Counted from the first letter of the stretch, positions 26,744 to 39,545 are shown. The stretch is 55,057 nt of DNA from an uncultured Lachnospiraceae bacterium (GCA_948470755.1 CAOKPU010000012.1:1-55057); one strand, 5' to 3'. Numbers and translations: made by a program. Notes: a model not told the origin generated them from the sequence alone.

Positions 26744-27475
26744 TTAGTCTCTCCTTCTTCTAAAAGAATAATAGATCGGGATGGTAAGGTAAAGGACCCA
26801 GGCCGGATGCCATGCATTCAGGAAAAATCCGGCGCATAAAAACAACAATGTTACTAATACCGGGTAAGTAAAGCTATACCACAAAGGGATTAAAAGAAAC
26901 AGCAGCCAGGTCGGATGCCACACATGAAACAAAAAGCCAATTAGAATATATGATATACTGATTACAGCCGCAAATGGAAAATGTTCATTAAAAATCTTTT
27001 TTCTCTCATATTTTTCCCCATTCACATATATGCCGTTTTTGTCAATATGGACATCTTCCCCTCTCTGCTCGTCATTTACATGAATCCCTTCCCATCCAAT
27101 ATGTACTTCGCTGCCATCCCTGTCTTTTACGTGTACGCCTCCCAATCCTATGTCCACATATTCCTCTTCTTCCTCCGGCTCTTTATCAGCATCTTCATCC
27201 TGCTTTGTCTCCCCATCCATCTTTTCGCTTTGCAAAACTTCCGTATCGGGATCCCAAACCGATTGATCCTTTTCGTGAATCTCCAGAAGTTCATCCAATG
27301 ATATATGATATAGTCTTGCTAACTGAATCAGATTATCCATATCCGGCGACGCCTCCGCCCTCTCCCATTTGCTTACGGCCTGTCGGCTGATCCCCAGTTT
27401 TTCAGCCAGCGCTTCCTGAGACAGGTGGCTGCTTTTCCGTAAACTGACTAACCGGTTTGCGATTTCAATATTCAT
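26744..27475 (-). CDS. XRE-family regulator with repeat sensor region and membrane segments
   Basis: The 243-residue product begins with a Cro/C1-type helix-turn-helix (about residues 5-60; LSQEALAEKLGISRQAVSKWE). An acidic linker follows. Next come three ~18-residue repeats with the pattern V-[DH]-I-x3-GI-[HY]-V-x2-D/G (about 105-160), probably a small beta-structure, and then four hydrophobic segments to the C-terminus in which the phrase WHP occurs twice. The layout suggests a DNA-binding protein held at the membrane and responding to an envelope signal. The start at 27475 is fixed by AAGGAG; an in-frame extension upstream lacks support. It converges on the NSS gene. The target genes are unknown. 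Confidence 0.88.
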   Translation of the reverse strand: MNIEIANRLVSLRKSSHLSQEALAEKLGISRQAVSKWERAEASPDMDNLIQLARLYHISLDELLEIHEKDQSVWDPDTEVLQSEKMDGETKQDEDADKEPEEEEEYVDIGLGGVHVKDRDGSEVHIGWEGIHVNDEQRGEDVHIDKNGIYVNGEKYERKKIFNEHFPFAAVISISYILIGFLFHVWHPTWLLFLLIPLWYSFTYPVLVTLLFLCAGFFLNAWHPAWVLYLTIPIYYSFRRRRD

Positions 27476-27659
27476 ACCGTTTCTCCTTTCCTTTCTGCGC
27501 TTATTATAAAAATCCCTCTTCCCGCACACCACCAACTTAGGTTTGAATTTCCGCAACTATTGGTTGCAAACCGCGTTATTCCGCCTTTTTTACTGCTTTC
27601 TTTTCTATCCTATGGCATTTCCCCTTTTTTAAATGCAACTCTATTTCCCGTTATAATTT

Positions 27660-30197
27660 TTATTCTTTCATGTAAGTGATAAACCGGTTCCCATTTTCTG
27701 CAAACATTTGCGTGGAATCATTCATCCCTTTTTTATAAGGCGTCCCTCCCGTCAACGGATCCATAAGAACCGTATTTAATTCATTAAACCCAATGATCAG
27801 CACCGCATTTCCATCATTCAGGCAAGCCAGCACAGGTATGTCTTTGTTAATATAATACAAAATAGCATCCAGGCTGCACCCGCTTAAATCCAATATCCTG
27901 GCCCCTTCCAGATTCTCCTCCAGGATTTCCACAATCGTTTCCCCACGGTTCAACATATATTCCGTATTACGCATAATCCCTTCGTATTGCAGCACTGTGT
28001 CAAGGCAGACTGCAAGGCTGTTCTTTTCTTCTGTAATGGCGGCTCCCTTGATTGCCATAATCTGGTTCTTCAGCGCCCGGTTCCCACGGATCCATACATA
28101 GGCCCCTTTTTCATTTACCACCGTTCCCGACATGTGATAAGCCTTATTTACTGCATTGCCCTCATCGGAAAAAATCCCTTCCACCCCGTTTTTCCCATAT
28201 ACATAATACCTTGGCTCCTCTATTTCCTTTTCCTGCAATGCGACCTCTCTTCCGCCCTCAAACAAAACCTCTTTAGGGGTCAGCCTTTTTACCGTATTTT
28301 TATCAATGGCGCTTTTAACCGATATCTGCATGATTTTACCATAAATATCGATTGCTACCGTCTCCAATATATTGCTGCCGTCCGATTCGATCTTTGCATT
28401 CACAATCTGGTCATTTTCGATTTCCGTATAATTGCCTGTTTCCTCATCCTTCCGTAAACGGAATAGGTTGATCTGGTTATCCTGTATTTCGCTTCCGGCT
28501 ACATAAACCCCTGGCTCCGCATAGTTTTTCAGCACTTTCCCGTTTTCATTCTGTATCCGGACACAATACATGGGAAAAATAATATTCCCGGTCTTATCCC
28601 TTACTACATCACCCATGCGGGCAATGCCATAGATCAAATCCTCATTCATGAATCCTAAAGGGGCTATATACTCCCCGTTCCCGGCCCGGATTTCCTTTTT
28701 TTCTTTCGTATTCAGATTCATTAATATCAGGCTCTCACAATTATATATCGTTTCCCCTGTCTGCCATACAATCATCCGGTTGCTTTCCGATACTTTATAG
28801 CTTTCCTCCCGCAACCCGGAAATCATCACCTCACAAGTGCGGCTTGCCAGATCCGCCGCATAAACGGCCCCATCGTGCATGAAAAAGAAAACTTCAGCCC
28901 TGTTAATATAAGCCAGCTCCTCCAATTCCGCACGAAGCACTTCATAAGAACTATTCCCCGGCACATAAAGCAATTCCTCCACCGTATTCGTCAAACCATT
29001 GAAATAATATACGGAAATACCGACCTCGCCTTCATGTTTCCCCCTATTCATATATCCATAAACAATAAACTGTACTCCCCCTGCCTCATCCACGTTCATT
29101 ATTTTAATCCCATGCTTCTGCCAGCAGGCGCGTTCATCCTCATAATCCCCATCATAAAAACTAAATAAGGTGGAAAGTTTATTATCCGGCACATTATAGG
29201 AAAACAATCTCTGTCCATCGGTAAATGCAAGGATATTCCCCCCGTCGCTCTCCATCAGCCGGATATCATCCTCCAAAGTAATCCCCAATTCAATCTTGTT
29301 ATTGGCAAACACATCCTCTTCTTCATTGAAAATCTGCTTCATTGTCCGTTCAAAATCAAGAAGATATATTCTGTCCGGCGTATATCTTACCCGGTAGAAC
29401 TCCTTAACATTATATAAACTGTTCTTCCTGCCATCCCGCAAAGCAACAATATAGTCCAGTTCCAGGGAACCCGTCTGGGACGCTATCTCTTTAATCGTCA
29501 CATGCGGTTCCGTCAGTTTGTTTACCTGCAAATCGCCCCATGTTACCTGATGAAAACTGCTGTGAATCGTTACTTTCCCAAATGTGGTATTATCTCCGTC
29601 CGCATTGGATTCCAAATATTTCGCTAATTCTTTCGCCGCTTCCTTATTAAACGTCCTATGATGGAAGTCCAGGACATAATCCAACTTCTCTTCTACAAAA
29701 TAATCATCCGTCTGAATGATCCTTGTATAATATCGAATCGTCTGCCCCCATTTATTTTCTAAAAGCAATACGAGCATATATTCCGTATCAGCATCAATCA
29801 AATCCTTTATGCCAAACTCGGCACGAATAGTGTCTTCTGTTTCTTCATATACGGAAATCTCCGTGTTTTCCACCAGCCTTTCCCCATCAATACTCCTAAC
29901 CTCAAACAGCAGGCTTTCAATCTCCTGCCCATACTTATCCACTTCCAGGCTGACTTTCCGCCCTTCTCCAAGCGGCGTAATGCATCCCCTCTGGAAACTA
30001 CACTCCATAATGTTCTTATACCCATGAAGACTGTTTACCTCCTTCCCCCCTACATACATGTGGACTACCGGGAAAGAAGCCGGCCCCATCTCCATCGTCA
30101 TATCCGTATTCCCATGGTTCACCACCCCGCTAATGATAAACAGCGCAGCAATAAATACCATTAATAGATAACAACATTTAATGATCGTTTTTCTCAT
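27660..30197 (-). CDS. Large exported protein with degenerate C39-like C-terminal domain
   Basis: The 845-residue protein has an N-terminal membrane anchor or signal (about 6-24) and a long extracytoplasmic part. Its middle (about 290-640) reads like repeated beta-blades (for example GGNILAFTDGQRLFSY), suggesting a propeller-like fold. The last ~140 residues resemble a C39-like peptidase fold (LDTVLQYEGI ... DIPVLACLNDGNAVLIIGFNE ... VLMDPLTGG). However, the usual catalytic cysteine position appears to be serine and the histidine position is asparagine, so the domain is probably inactive and may bind peptide. It follows the methyltransferase gene by 12 bases, so the two are co-transcribed. 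The ribosome site is AAAGGA. I do not recognise a named family for the full protein. Confidence 0.8.
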   Translation of the reverse strand: MRKTIIKCCYLLMVFIAALFIISGVVNHGNTDMTMEMGPASFPVVHMYVGGKEVNSLHGYKNIMECSFQRGCITPLGEGRKVSLEVDKYGQEIESLLFEVRSIDGERLVENTEISVYEETEDTIRAEFGIKDLIDADTEYMLVLLLENKWGQTIRYYTRIIQTDDYFVEEKLDYVLDFHHRTFNKEAAKELAKYLESNADGDNTTFGKVTIHSSFHQVTWGDLQVNKLTEPHVTIKEIASQTGSLELDYIVALRDGRKNSLYNVKEFYRVRYTPDRIYLLDFERTMKQIFNEEEDVFANNKIELGITLEDDIRLMESDGGNILAFTDGQRLFSYNVPDNKLSTLFSFYDGDYEDERACWQKHGIKIMNVDEAGGVQFIVYGYMNRGKHEGEVGISVYYFNGLTNTVEELLYVPGNSSYEVLRAELEELAYINRAEVFFFMHDGAVYAADLASRTCEVMISGLREESYKVSESNRMIVWQTGETIYNCESLILMNLNTKEKKEIRAGNGEYIAPLGFMNEDLIYGIARMGDVVRDKTGNIIFPMYCVRIQNENGKVLKNYAEPGVYVAGSEIQDNQINLFRLRKDEETGNYTEIENDQIVNAKIESDGSNILETVAIDIYGKIMQISVKSAIDKNTVKRLTPKEVLFEGGREVALQEKEIEEPRYYVYGKNGVEGIFSDEGNAVNKAYHMSGTVVNEKGAYVWIRGNRALKNQIMAIKGAAITEEKNSLAVCLDTVLQYEGIMRNTEYMLNRGETIVEILEENLEGARILDLSGCSLDAILYYINKDIPVLACLNDGNAVLIIGFNELNTVLMDPLTGGTPYKKGMNDSTQMFAENGNRFITYMKE

Positions 30198-30209
30198 ATA
30201 TCATTTCCT

Positions 30210-31424
30210 TTACTGTAATAGCTTCTGCAAAGCCGTTTCTATATGGAGAAAATCCGTCATCTCCTTTACCCGCCCTGCTGCTGTCTTATCCTTGCCCTTC
30301 TTCTTCACCCCGCGGATCAATATATTCTTAGGGGTATGTTCCATATCTATGAATTCCAGCACTTGTACCTGATATCCGTTTTCTTCCAATATATTTGCCC
30401 GCACTGCGTCCGTGATGAGAGCGGACATTCTTTCCTTCAGCAGCCCATATTTCAATATTGGCTGTAATTCCCCACAGTCAATCTGTTTATTTACCTCATG
30501 CTGGCAGCAAGGCACCGATAAGATTACCTCCGCCCCCCATTCCACTGCTTTTGCCAAAGCATGATCCGTCGCCGTATCACATGCATGAAGGGTGATCACC
30601 ATATCGACTTTTTTCCCGGGCTTTGGCCCTGTACCGCCTTCCCCTTCCTGTATCTCCTCATTCCATATGCCGTCTTCCCCAATCTCATAGTCGCCAATAT
30701 CGCCTTGAACAAAACACAGGCCGTTATATCCGTATTTTACAGCCAGCCCGCCGCAATGCCGGATTACCTCTTTTTTCAGGTCAAGGCCCGTAATCTTTAC
30801 ATCCCTCCCTTGAAGCTTATTCAAATAATAATAAACTGCAAAAGTAAGATATGATTTTCCGCACCCAAAATCAATAATATGCAACGTCCCCTCCTTAGGG
30901 AGTGTGGGCAAAATATCTTCAATAAATTCCAGAAAACGGTTTATCTGTTTAAATTTATCATATTTTGCCCTTATAATTTTCCCTTCTTTTGTCTGTACCC
31001 CTAAATCAATTAAAAACGGCACCGGCCTACCCTCTTCCAAAATATAAGATTTTGTCCGGTTATGTGATAAGTCAACATCCCGGCTTCCCTCCGTTTTCTT
31101 CCTGCTAATATTTATTTTACCTTTTTTGCTTACGAGTATAACGGCCCTCTCCTGTGTCGTCTCTATTTCACACTGCCTGAAATCCTCCTCCATATACTCC
31201 GCAATCCGTTCCGCCAGAGCTTCCTTCTCAAAATTCTTATGAAACACCTGATTCCCGACATAAGCAGTTTCCTGAAAGCAAAGGCTTCCCTTCAGCATGA
31301 CCGGACGTATCTTGGCTTTTGCAATTTTTTCCCTGTTCCTTGGATTACTGACCGTAATCTGATACAGCCTTTCATCCACGGTATCCCGCATCAATTCTAT
31401 AATATGCTTCCTGTTTTCTTCCAT
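30210..31424 (-). CDS. Class I SAM-dependent methyltransferase (PF13679-like)
   Basis: The product of about 404 residues has an N-terminal domain of ~150 residues without a recognised motif and a Rossmann methyltransferase domain. That domain has motif I IIDFGCGKSYLTF, the acidic GLDLKKEVI strand end, VQGDIGDY, and a motif IV-like VITLHACDTATD followed by SVPCCQHE. This set is typical of the Methyltransf_31 group, in which the substrate is probably RNA or protein but is not established. The frame is open further upstream to 31511, but that stretch overlaps a terminator hairpin. The ATG at 31424 beginning MEENRKH is therefore preferred, although its ribosome site (GGTGACAGGGAT) is weak. It is co-transcribed with the 845-residue exported protein. 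Confidence 0.85.
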   Translation of the reverse strand: MEENRKHIIELMRDTVDERLYQITVSNPRNREKIAKAKIRPVMLKGSLCFQETAYVGNQVFHKNFEKEALAERIAEYMEEDFRQCEIETTQERAVILVSKKGKINISRKKTEGSRDVDLSHNRTKSYILEEGRPVPFLIDLGVQTKEGKIIRAKYDKFKQINRFLEFIEDILPTLPKEGTLHIIDFGCGKSYLTFAVYYYLNKLQGRDVKITGLDLKKEVIRHCGGLAVKYGYNGLCFVQGDIGDYEIGEDGIWNEEIQEGEGGTGPKPGKKVDMVITLHACDTATDHALAKAVEWGAEVILSVPCCQHEVNKQIDCGELQPILKYGLLKERMSALITDAVRANILEENGYQVQVLEFIDMEHTPKNILIRGVKKKGKDKTAAGRVKEMTDFLHIETALQKLLQ

Positions 31425-31487
31425 ATCCCTGTCACCGTACTTCTTTCCAACTTCCCACGACTCTGTTGCGTAATTTCCCATGATGCA

Positions 31488-31516
31488 AAATAGCCATGGC
31501 AAAAATGCCATGACTA
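31488..31516 (-). terminator. Terminator after the small hypothetical gene
   Basis: On the minus strand an 11-bp stem (31506-31516 with 31491-31501, one wobble pair, 4-base loop) is followed by TTTTGC. It lies downstream of the gene at 31547-31936, and argues that translation of the methyltransferase begins after it. Confidence 0.65.
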
Positions 31517-31546
31517 TATTTTACTGACTTTGTAATAAAACTACAA

Positions 31547-31936
31547 CTAAAACTTTAAAATCCCGCTATGATTATTATGCCTTCTCTTATATACCTCATA
31601 AAACAGGATAATCTGTACCAAATCAGATGCCCACTCCCATTTTTCTTTTGGAATCTCCTTATCCGGATCCCCGCTCTCTTCCTCCCGTTTGATACGTTCC
31701 AGAATATCCTGCGACAATTTATACATCTGCCAGCGGTCAGGATACTCGTCATATATCATACTTCCTTCATAATCCAGCTTATCCAATATTCCGGCAATCA
31801 TTTTCTGGTATCTTTTTGCCTCGGCCGGATACATCTGCTGTAAGTACTCCAGATCCCTGATTGCCGTATCTTCCTCCTGATAGTAGAGCGGCAAAGGATA
31901 GGTCATATAAAAAGGTAAGATTTTTTGATTATACAT
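31547..31936 (-). CDS. Conserved hypothetical protein (129 aa)
   Basis: This small soluble protein is rich in aromatic and charged residues (LPLYYQEEDTAIRDLEYLQQMYP near the start, in two adjoining parts; later YDEYPDRWQMYKLSQDIL) and is predicted mostly helical. I recognise no domain of known function, although the composition and spacing look like a conserved clostridial protein. GAGGAT precedes the ATG. It follows atpC by 67 bases with no strong terminator between them, so read-through from the ATP synthase operon is possible. A hairpin terminator follows it. Confidence 0.75.
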   Translation of the reverse strand: MYNQKILPFYMTYPLPLYYQEEDTAIRDLEYLQQMYPAEAKRYQKMIAGILDKLDYEGSMIYDEYPDRWQMYKLSQDILERIKREEESGDPDKEIPKEKWEWASDLVQIILFYEVYKRRHNNHSGILKF

Positions 31937-32003
31937 ATAATAACATCCTCAAAAAGATCAATTGTTATGTTATCATATGCAAAAATAACCGCTTAGTGCC
32001 ATA

Positions 32004-32408
32004 TTACGACAATACGTTAATACGGGCAATCGCCCTTTGAAGAGCCGTTTCCGCCCGCAGAAGATCCGTTTCCGGCGTTTTCGTGCGCAGCCTTTCCTCC
32101 GCACGGGCCTTTGCCGCTTCCGCGCGTTGTTTATCAATTTCGCCCGGCCATTCAATAACTTCTGCAAGAACCGTCACCTTATCCTGCAGGATCTCTACAA
32201 ATCCGGCATGCAGCGCCGCATTCTTCGTTTCAGAGTCTCCCGAAATAGCAAGGATTCCCGGGCTGACGATTACCGTCATAGGAACATGCCCTTTGTAAAC
32301 GCCGATTTCGCCTTCCGTCGTATTAAACTCCACCATATGCACATCCCCCTCATAGAAGATGCGTTCCGGGGTAATTATTTTCAACCGGAAATTTCTTTCA
32401 TCTGCCAT
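32004..32408 (-). CDS. atpC: ATP synthase F1 epsilon subunit
   Basis: The 134-residue product has the N-terminal beta-sandwich of epsilon (FRLKIITPERIFYEGDV ... GEIGVYKGHVPMT) and the C-terminal helical hairpin (DKQRAEAAKARAEERL) that can inhibit the rotor. It is the last gene of the standard atp order, 25 bases after atpD. Its length is normal. Confidence 0.96.
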   Translation of the reverse strand: MADERNFRLKIITPERIFYEGDVHMVEFNTTEGEIGVYKGHVPMTVIVSPGILAISGDSETKNAALHAGFVEILQDKVTVLAEVIEWPGEIDKQRAEAAKARAEERLRTKTPETDLLRAETALQRAIARINVLS

Positions 32409-32433
32409 ATGTCAATCCCGCCCCTTTCTCCGG

Positions 32434-33921
<1,488 letters not shown>

Positions 33922-34803
33922 TTACATCGAAATCGCATTAGCGCCGGCAATAATCTCCGTCAGTTCCTGTGTAATGGAACCTTGACGCGCCCTGTTGTAC
34001 ATCAAAGTCAAATGATCTATCATCTCTTCCGCATTACTTGTCGCCGAATCCATCGCCTGCATCCTCGCCCCATTTTCACTTGCCACCGATTCCACAAGAC
34101 CGCCAAAGATAAGGCTGGTGACATATTTGGGAATAATCATATCCAACGCGGCATCGTCTTCCGGCTCAAAATTCATCGGCGTACGGTCATCCGGCATATC
34201 TGTAGCTTTATCCGTCCTTCCGCCGCTCTTTGCATCCACCTCTACAGGCAGCAGCTTCAGCAGTGTAGGTTCATGGACTACCGTATTTTTAAATCCGGTA
34301 TAAGCCAAATATATTTCACCGATTTCCCCGTTCACAAAATCATCCAGCACTTTCTTGCTTAATTCCACTGCATCGGAGTACAAAGGCTCTTCCACAATAT
34401 CGGAGTAATCCCCCCTGACACTGTAACCATACCTTAATAATGTATCCCTTCCTTTTTTGCCGACCGCATACACTTCCACTTCTTCCTTACGGAATCCTCC
34501 CTGCGTAATCAGCTTCGTAATGTTGGAATTGTATCCTCCGGCAAGCCCTCTGTTCGATGTAATGACAATGATCCCTTTCTTTACGGAATTGCCGGGATGC
34601 AAATAAGGGTGGTTGATGTTCCCCGCCTTCGCGAGCATGGAAACCACAGTCTCATACATGCAATGGAAATAGTCTTTGGACTGCTCCGCACGCTGCTTTG
34701 CTTTCTGTAACTTGACAGTGGAAACAAGCTTCATAGCTTTGGTAATCTGCTGCGTACTTTGAATACTGCCTTTACGCCTTTTTATGTCTCTCATTGAGGC
34801 CAT
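33922..34803 (-). CDS. atpG: ATP synthase F1 gamma subunit
   Basis: The 293-residue central stalk subunit has the conserved N-terminal helix (MASMRDIKRRKGSIQSTQQITKAMKLVST, in adjoining parts) and C-terminal helix (ARQGSITQELTEIIAGANAI), which form the rotating shaft, and the SNRGLAGGYN motif. Length and ends are typical. The gene lies between atpA and atpD. Confidence 0.97.
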   Translation of the reverse strand: MASMRDIKRRKGSIQSTQQITKAMKLVSTVKLQKAKQRAEQSKDYFHCMYETVVSMLAKAGNINHPYLHPGNSVKKGIIVITSNRGLAGGYNSNITKLITQGGFRKEEVEVYAVGKKGRDTLLRYGYSVRGDYSDIVEEPLYSDAVELSKKVLDDFVNGEIGEIYLAYTGFKNTVVHEPTLLKLLPVEVDAKSGGRTDKATDMPDDRTPMNFEPEDDAALDMIIPKYVTSLIFGGLVESVASENGARMQAMDSATSNAEEMIDHLTLMYNRARQGSITQELTEIIAGANAISM

Positions 34804-34865
34804 AATCGTTACCTATCCTCTCTAAAACAAACATATCTGTGAAGCAAACGCATCCGCGTTTGTTT

Positions 34866-36404
<1,539 letters not shown>

Positions 36405-36438
36405 TCAATACAATCTAAGATGTATAAAAATTCGTCTT

Positions 36439-36984
36439 TTACAACTGAATCTTCATCAACTGCTTTGTCAACTCGTTCAGCTTTGTTTTTATACTGCTGT
36501 CCACCACGCGGTCGCCAATACGGATTACCATTCCGCCTATCAGGCTTTCGTCCACAGCGTAATGCATCTCCATCTGACGGTAAGACGTGGTTTCTAAAAG
36601 CTTCTGCTCCACTTCTTCCTGCTGTGCGCCGCTAAGCGCCGATGCCGTCGTTACATGGGCAATCCCTATTCCCTTATAACTTTTGACTTCCGTCAGGAAA
36701 TAATCCAGAATCGCATCTATTTCATGGTAACGGTCTTTTGTCACGATCAGGGTCAGAAAACCTGTCAGTTCATCCGAAATACGCCCTTTAAATACATTTT
36801 CAAGGACTTCCAGCTTTTCTTCCTTCAAAATCTTCGGATGGTTCATAAACTTTGCAAAATCCGTATTCTGCGCAAGAACCTTCCTTATTTCCGTAATTTC
36901 CTCCATGAAGGCATCGACTTTCTTTTCTTCAACGGCCAGCTCAAATAAAGCTTCACCATATGTTTTTGAAATTAGCTTAGCCAT
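36439..36984 (-). CDS. atpH: ATP synthase F1 delta subunit
   Basis: The 181-residue OSCP/delta family protein links the peripheral stalk to the F1 head. Typical features are the N-terminal YGEALFELAVEE and the C-terminal GGMVIRIGDRVVDSSIKTKL. It overlaps the end of atpF by 13 bases, suggesting translational coupling. Confidence 0.95.
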   Translation of the reverse strand: MAKLISKTYGEALFELAVEEKKVDAFMEEITEIRKVLAQNTDFAKFMNHPKILKEEKLEVLENVFKGRISDELTGFLTLIVTKDRYHEIDAILDYFLTEVKSYKGIGIAHVTTASALSGAQQEEVEQKLLETTSYRQMEMHYAVDESLIGGMVIRIGDRVVDSSIKTKLNELTKQLMKIQL

Positions 36985-37535
36985 GTGCTTTCACCTATTT
37001 CCTTCAATGTCTCATCGATCAAACTATCACGGACAGCAGCATCGATGGAAGAGTTCACTACTTTGCCTGCCATCATGGATGCGATCACAATCATTTCGCG
37101 CTTTACGTCGTCAGCGGCTTTTTTCTTCTCCAGTTCCGCTTCCGTTCCCGCACGCTCAATAATCCGGGCCGCTTCTTCTTTTGCTTCCGCAATAATCCTG
37201 TTTTCATTGGCAAGGGCTTTTTTACGCGCTTCGCTTAAAATAGCTTCCGCTTCCTTATCAATATTTTTAATTTTGGATTCATAATCTGCTTTCAGCTTTG
37301 CCGCATCCTCCATGTCGCGGGCCGCACTGTCCAATTCCCCTTTGATTTTGTCCTGCCTTTTCTGCATCATATCCCTTACCGGGTTAAAAAGCATCTTGGA
37401 CGCTATCAAAAACAGCGCAAAAACAGCGATGATCATTAGCGCCGCATCCGCTATCAACTGCAAATCCAAATCAAACAATCTAGGTTCCATCTGCCCTGTC
37501 GCCAGAATAAACCCCGCGCCTACTAATGTATTCAA
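36972..37535 (-). CDS. atpF: ATP synthase F0 b subunit
   Basis: The 187-residue peripheral stalk subunit has one membrane helix (about 29-48) and a long charged coiled coil (about 60-165; DKIKGELDSAARDMEDAAKL). The N-terminal ~25 residues before the helix are longer than in many b subunits. The gene follows atpE by 49 bases and overlaps atpH. Confidence 0.95.
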   Translation of the reverse strand: MNTLVGAGFILATGQMEPRLFDLDLQLIADAALMIIAVFALFLIASKMLFNPVRDMMQKRQDKIKGELDSAARDMEDAAKLKADYESKIKNIDKEAEAILSEARKKALANENRIIAEAKEEAARIIERAGTEAELEKKKAADDVKREMIVIASMMAGKVVNSSIDAAVRDSLIDETLKEIGESTWLS

Positions 37536-37583
37536 GACGTGAGCCTCCTTTCCTAAAGCATTTTATCTTTTCCCCGAGGCTCC

Positions 37584-37859
<276 letters not shown>

Positions 37860-37981
37860 TCAATCTTTTTAAGAGTTTTTAAACTTTTTGAAATTTTTCT
37901 TCTTTAATTAAAAAAGAATTTTTATATCCCTTATTCAATTTTTACACATTTCATGACAAGCCGCTGTTCCGCACGAAAACA

Positions 37982-38698
37982 TTATTCCGTAGTACACGCA
38001 TCCGTAATATACGTCATCGTCAGCATACAGAATACATAGGTTTGAATTGCCCCTGAAAACAAGTCGAAATACACATGAAGCGCAGCCGGCCATATAACCG
38101 CTATCTTAGCAAGCAGCCCATAAACCAACGCCATCATAACTACCCCTGACAAAATATTGGCAAACAGACGCAACGACAGCGAGATCGGCACTGCAACATC
38201 GCCAATCACATTAATCGGCGCCCAAATCGGCCATGGATCGCATAGACCCCGAATAACGCCCTTCACCTTTTGATGTTTAAACTTGTTGAAATGAATCGTT
38301 ACAAATGTCATAATGCCGAGTGCAAAAGTCACCCCATAATCCGCAGTCGGCGGACGCAGGCCAAACAGCCCGGAAATATTGCTGAGCAAAATAAAGATAA
38401 ATATCGTACCGATATAATTACGGAAACCTACTGCGTATTTACCCATAACTCCGCCCACCATATTATCCAGCATTTCCACAACTAATTCCACAATGTTCTG
38501 GAATGTGCCGGGGACTTCGGCCGCATGCTTCACTACACGGTTCGCCGCAATACAGAAACCAATAATGACAAGCATAACGATTAACACGCATACATGCGTG
38601 GTTGTTATCCAGACAGTCTGCCCAAACAATTCATAGGGAAACACTCCATGAACCATAAAATCAATATCTGCCGCAGATAACAAGATCCCTTCTCCCAT
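37982..38698 (-). CDS. atpB: ATP synthase F0 a subunit
   Basis: The 238-residue membrane stator has the essential arginine in SLRLFANILSG (Arg177) and five to six membrane helices, including the long C-terminal pair. It forms the ion path with the c ring. It lies 12 bases after the atpI-like gene and is followed by a 143-base AT-rich gap before atpE. Confidence 0.96.
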   Translation of the reverse strand: MGEGILLSAADIDFMVHGVFPYELFGQTVWITTTHVCVLIVMLVIIGFCIAANRVVKHAAEVPGTFQNIVELVVEMLDNMVGGVMGKYAVGFRNYIGTIFIFILLSNISGLFGLRPPTADYGVTFALGIMTFVTIHFNKFKHQKVKGVIRGLCDPWPIWAPINVIGDVAVPISLSLRLFANILSGVVMMALVYGLLAKIAVIWPAALHVYFDLFSGAIQTYVFCMLTMTYITDACTTE

Positions 38699-38710
38699 AT
38701 CCTCACCTCC

Positions 38711-39157
38711 TTATACATGGTCTTTGTAAAATTTAGTACATATTTTATGAGTAAACGGCTGCAGATAAGCCGCTACTTTCAAACCCATCAACCCCAGAAA
38801 TGCGGAAAGAGGATTCGCAAACCCGCTTACCATCACCAGGCCCATCGCAACGACAATTGCCGCATAACGGATAATGTTATATTTGGTCATCATCTTTACC
38901 GCGACGCCGCCTGCAAAATCAAGCGATTTATCCAACGCCCACCACATATGGGTTCCTGCTGCCACCGCCATAAACACCCCGATCCACAATCCAATGCTGT
39001 ATCCCATCTTGTCGCCAACCGGCCAGATGCCGGCCGCCTGACATACAATGCCCCAAAACAAGATGCCGACAGACAATTCCAATAAGGTTTTATCTATCCT
39101 TCCCACTTTACTCCCGCCTGTTGCCCGTTCTCCCGAAGCCATCTGATTTTCTTCCAT
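38711..39157 (-). CDS. ATP synthase subunit I-like membrane protein
   Basis: The 148-residue protein has four predicted membrane segments (about 27-45, 52-72, 88-108, 112-132) and sits immediately before atpB, the position of AtpI. AtpI proteins help assemble the c ring or supply Mg2+. Sequence similarity to classical AtpI is weak to my eye, so the assignment rests on topology and position. AAAGGG precedes the ATG. Its 5' end overlaps the upstream atpZ-like gene by 50 bases. Confidence 0.8.
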   Translation of the reverse strand: MEENQMASGERATGGSKVGRIDKTLLELSVGILFWGIVCQAAGIWPVGDKMGYSIGLWIGVFMAVAAGTHMWWALDKSLDFAGGVAVKMMTKYNIIRYAAIVVAMGLVMVSGFANPLSAFLGLMGLKVAAYLQPFTHKICTKFYKDHV

Positions 39158-39401
39158 GTACAGTATCCCTTTCGCTCTTCATGCTGTAAATCTTCTTTGC
39201 AAATACAAACACATTGCGGAAACCGGCCAAAGCCCCCACAAAAAACAATAGGATCATACAAAATGAAGTACCCAGCTTCTTATCCAAATAAATCCCTATA
39301 AAAGAACAAAGAAAAATAGGCACCAGCATGTTAATTCCAAACTGGGTAATCATCGCCAGAGCATGATAGACATTCTTTCTGTACTTCACTTCATCCTCCA
39401 T
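39108..39401 (-). CDS. AtpZ/AtpI-like protein, first gene of the atp operon
   Basis: The product of about 97 residues has two membrane helices (about 14-34 and 42-62) with the charged IGIYLDKKLGTS turn and GALAGFRNVF, typical of AtpZ-type assembly proteins. The start is uncertain: the ATG at 39401 has TGAGG immediately before it, and a TTG two codons upstream is possible. It is the first gene after the operon promoter. Confidence 0.82.
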   Translation of the reverse strand: MEDEVKYRKNVYHALAMITQFGINMLVPIFLCSFIGIYLDKKLGTSFCMILLFFVGALAGFRNVFVFAKKIYSMKSERDTVHGRKSDGFGRTGNRRE

Positions 39402-39439
39402 CCTCAAAACTATCAGGATCCAAATAGTCCACGGATATA

Positions 39440-39468
39440 ATTATAACCACTTTTCATGTTAATGTCTA
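39440..39468 (-). promoter_or_regulatory. atp operon promoter
   Basis: On the minus strand TAGACA (39463-39468) and a perfect TATAAT (39440-39445) are spaced 17 bases apart. The predicted transcript begins near 39433, about 30 bases before the first atp gene. Confidence 0.75.
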
Positions 39469-39545
39469 GCAAATTGTTACATCAAACCCCGTTATGCCGC
39501 AACCTTTATCATACTCTCCACTTCCCTCAAAAGTTACAGTTATAA

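Noticed and set aside
26050-26817. Leftward 255-codon frame opposite the NSS gene
   Set aside because: Its length comes from the codon bias of the symporter gene; the translation is basic and unlike any protein, and it runs through the terminator.
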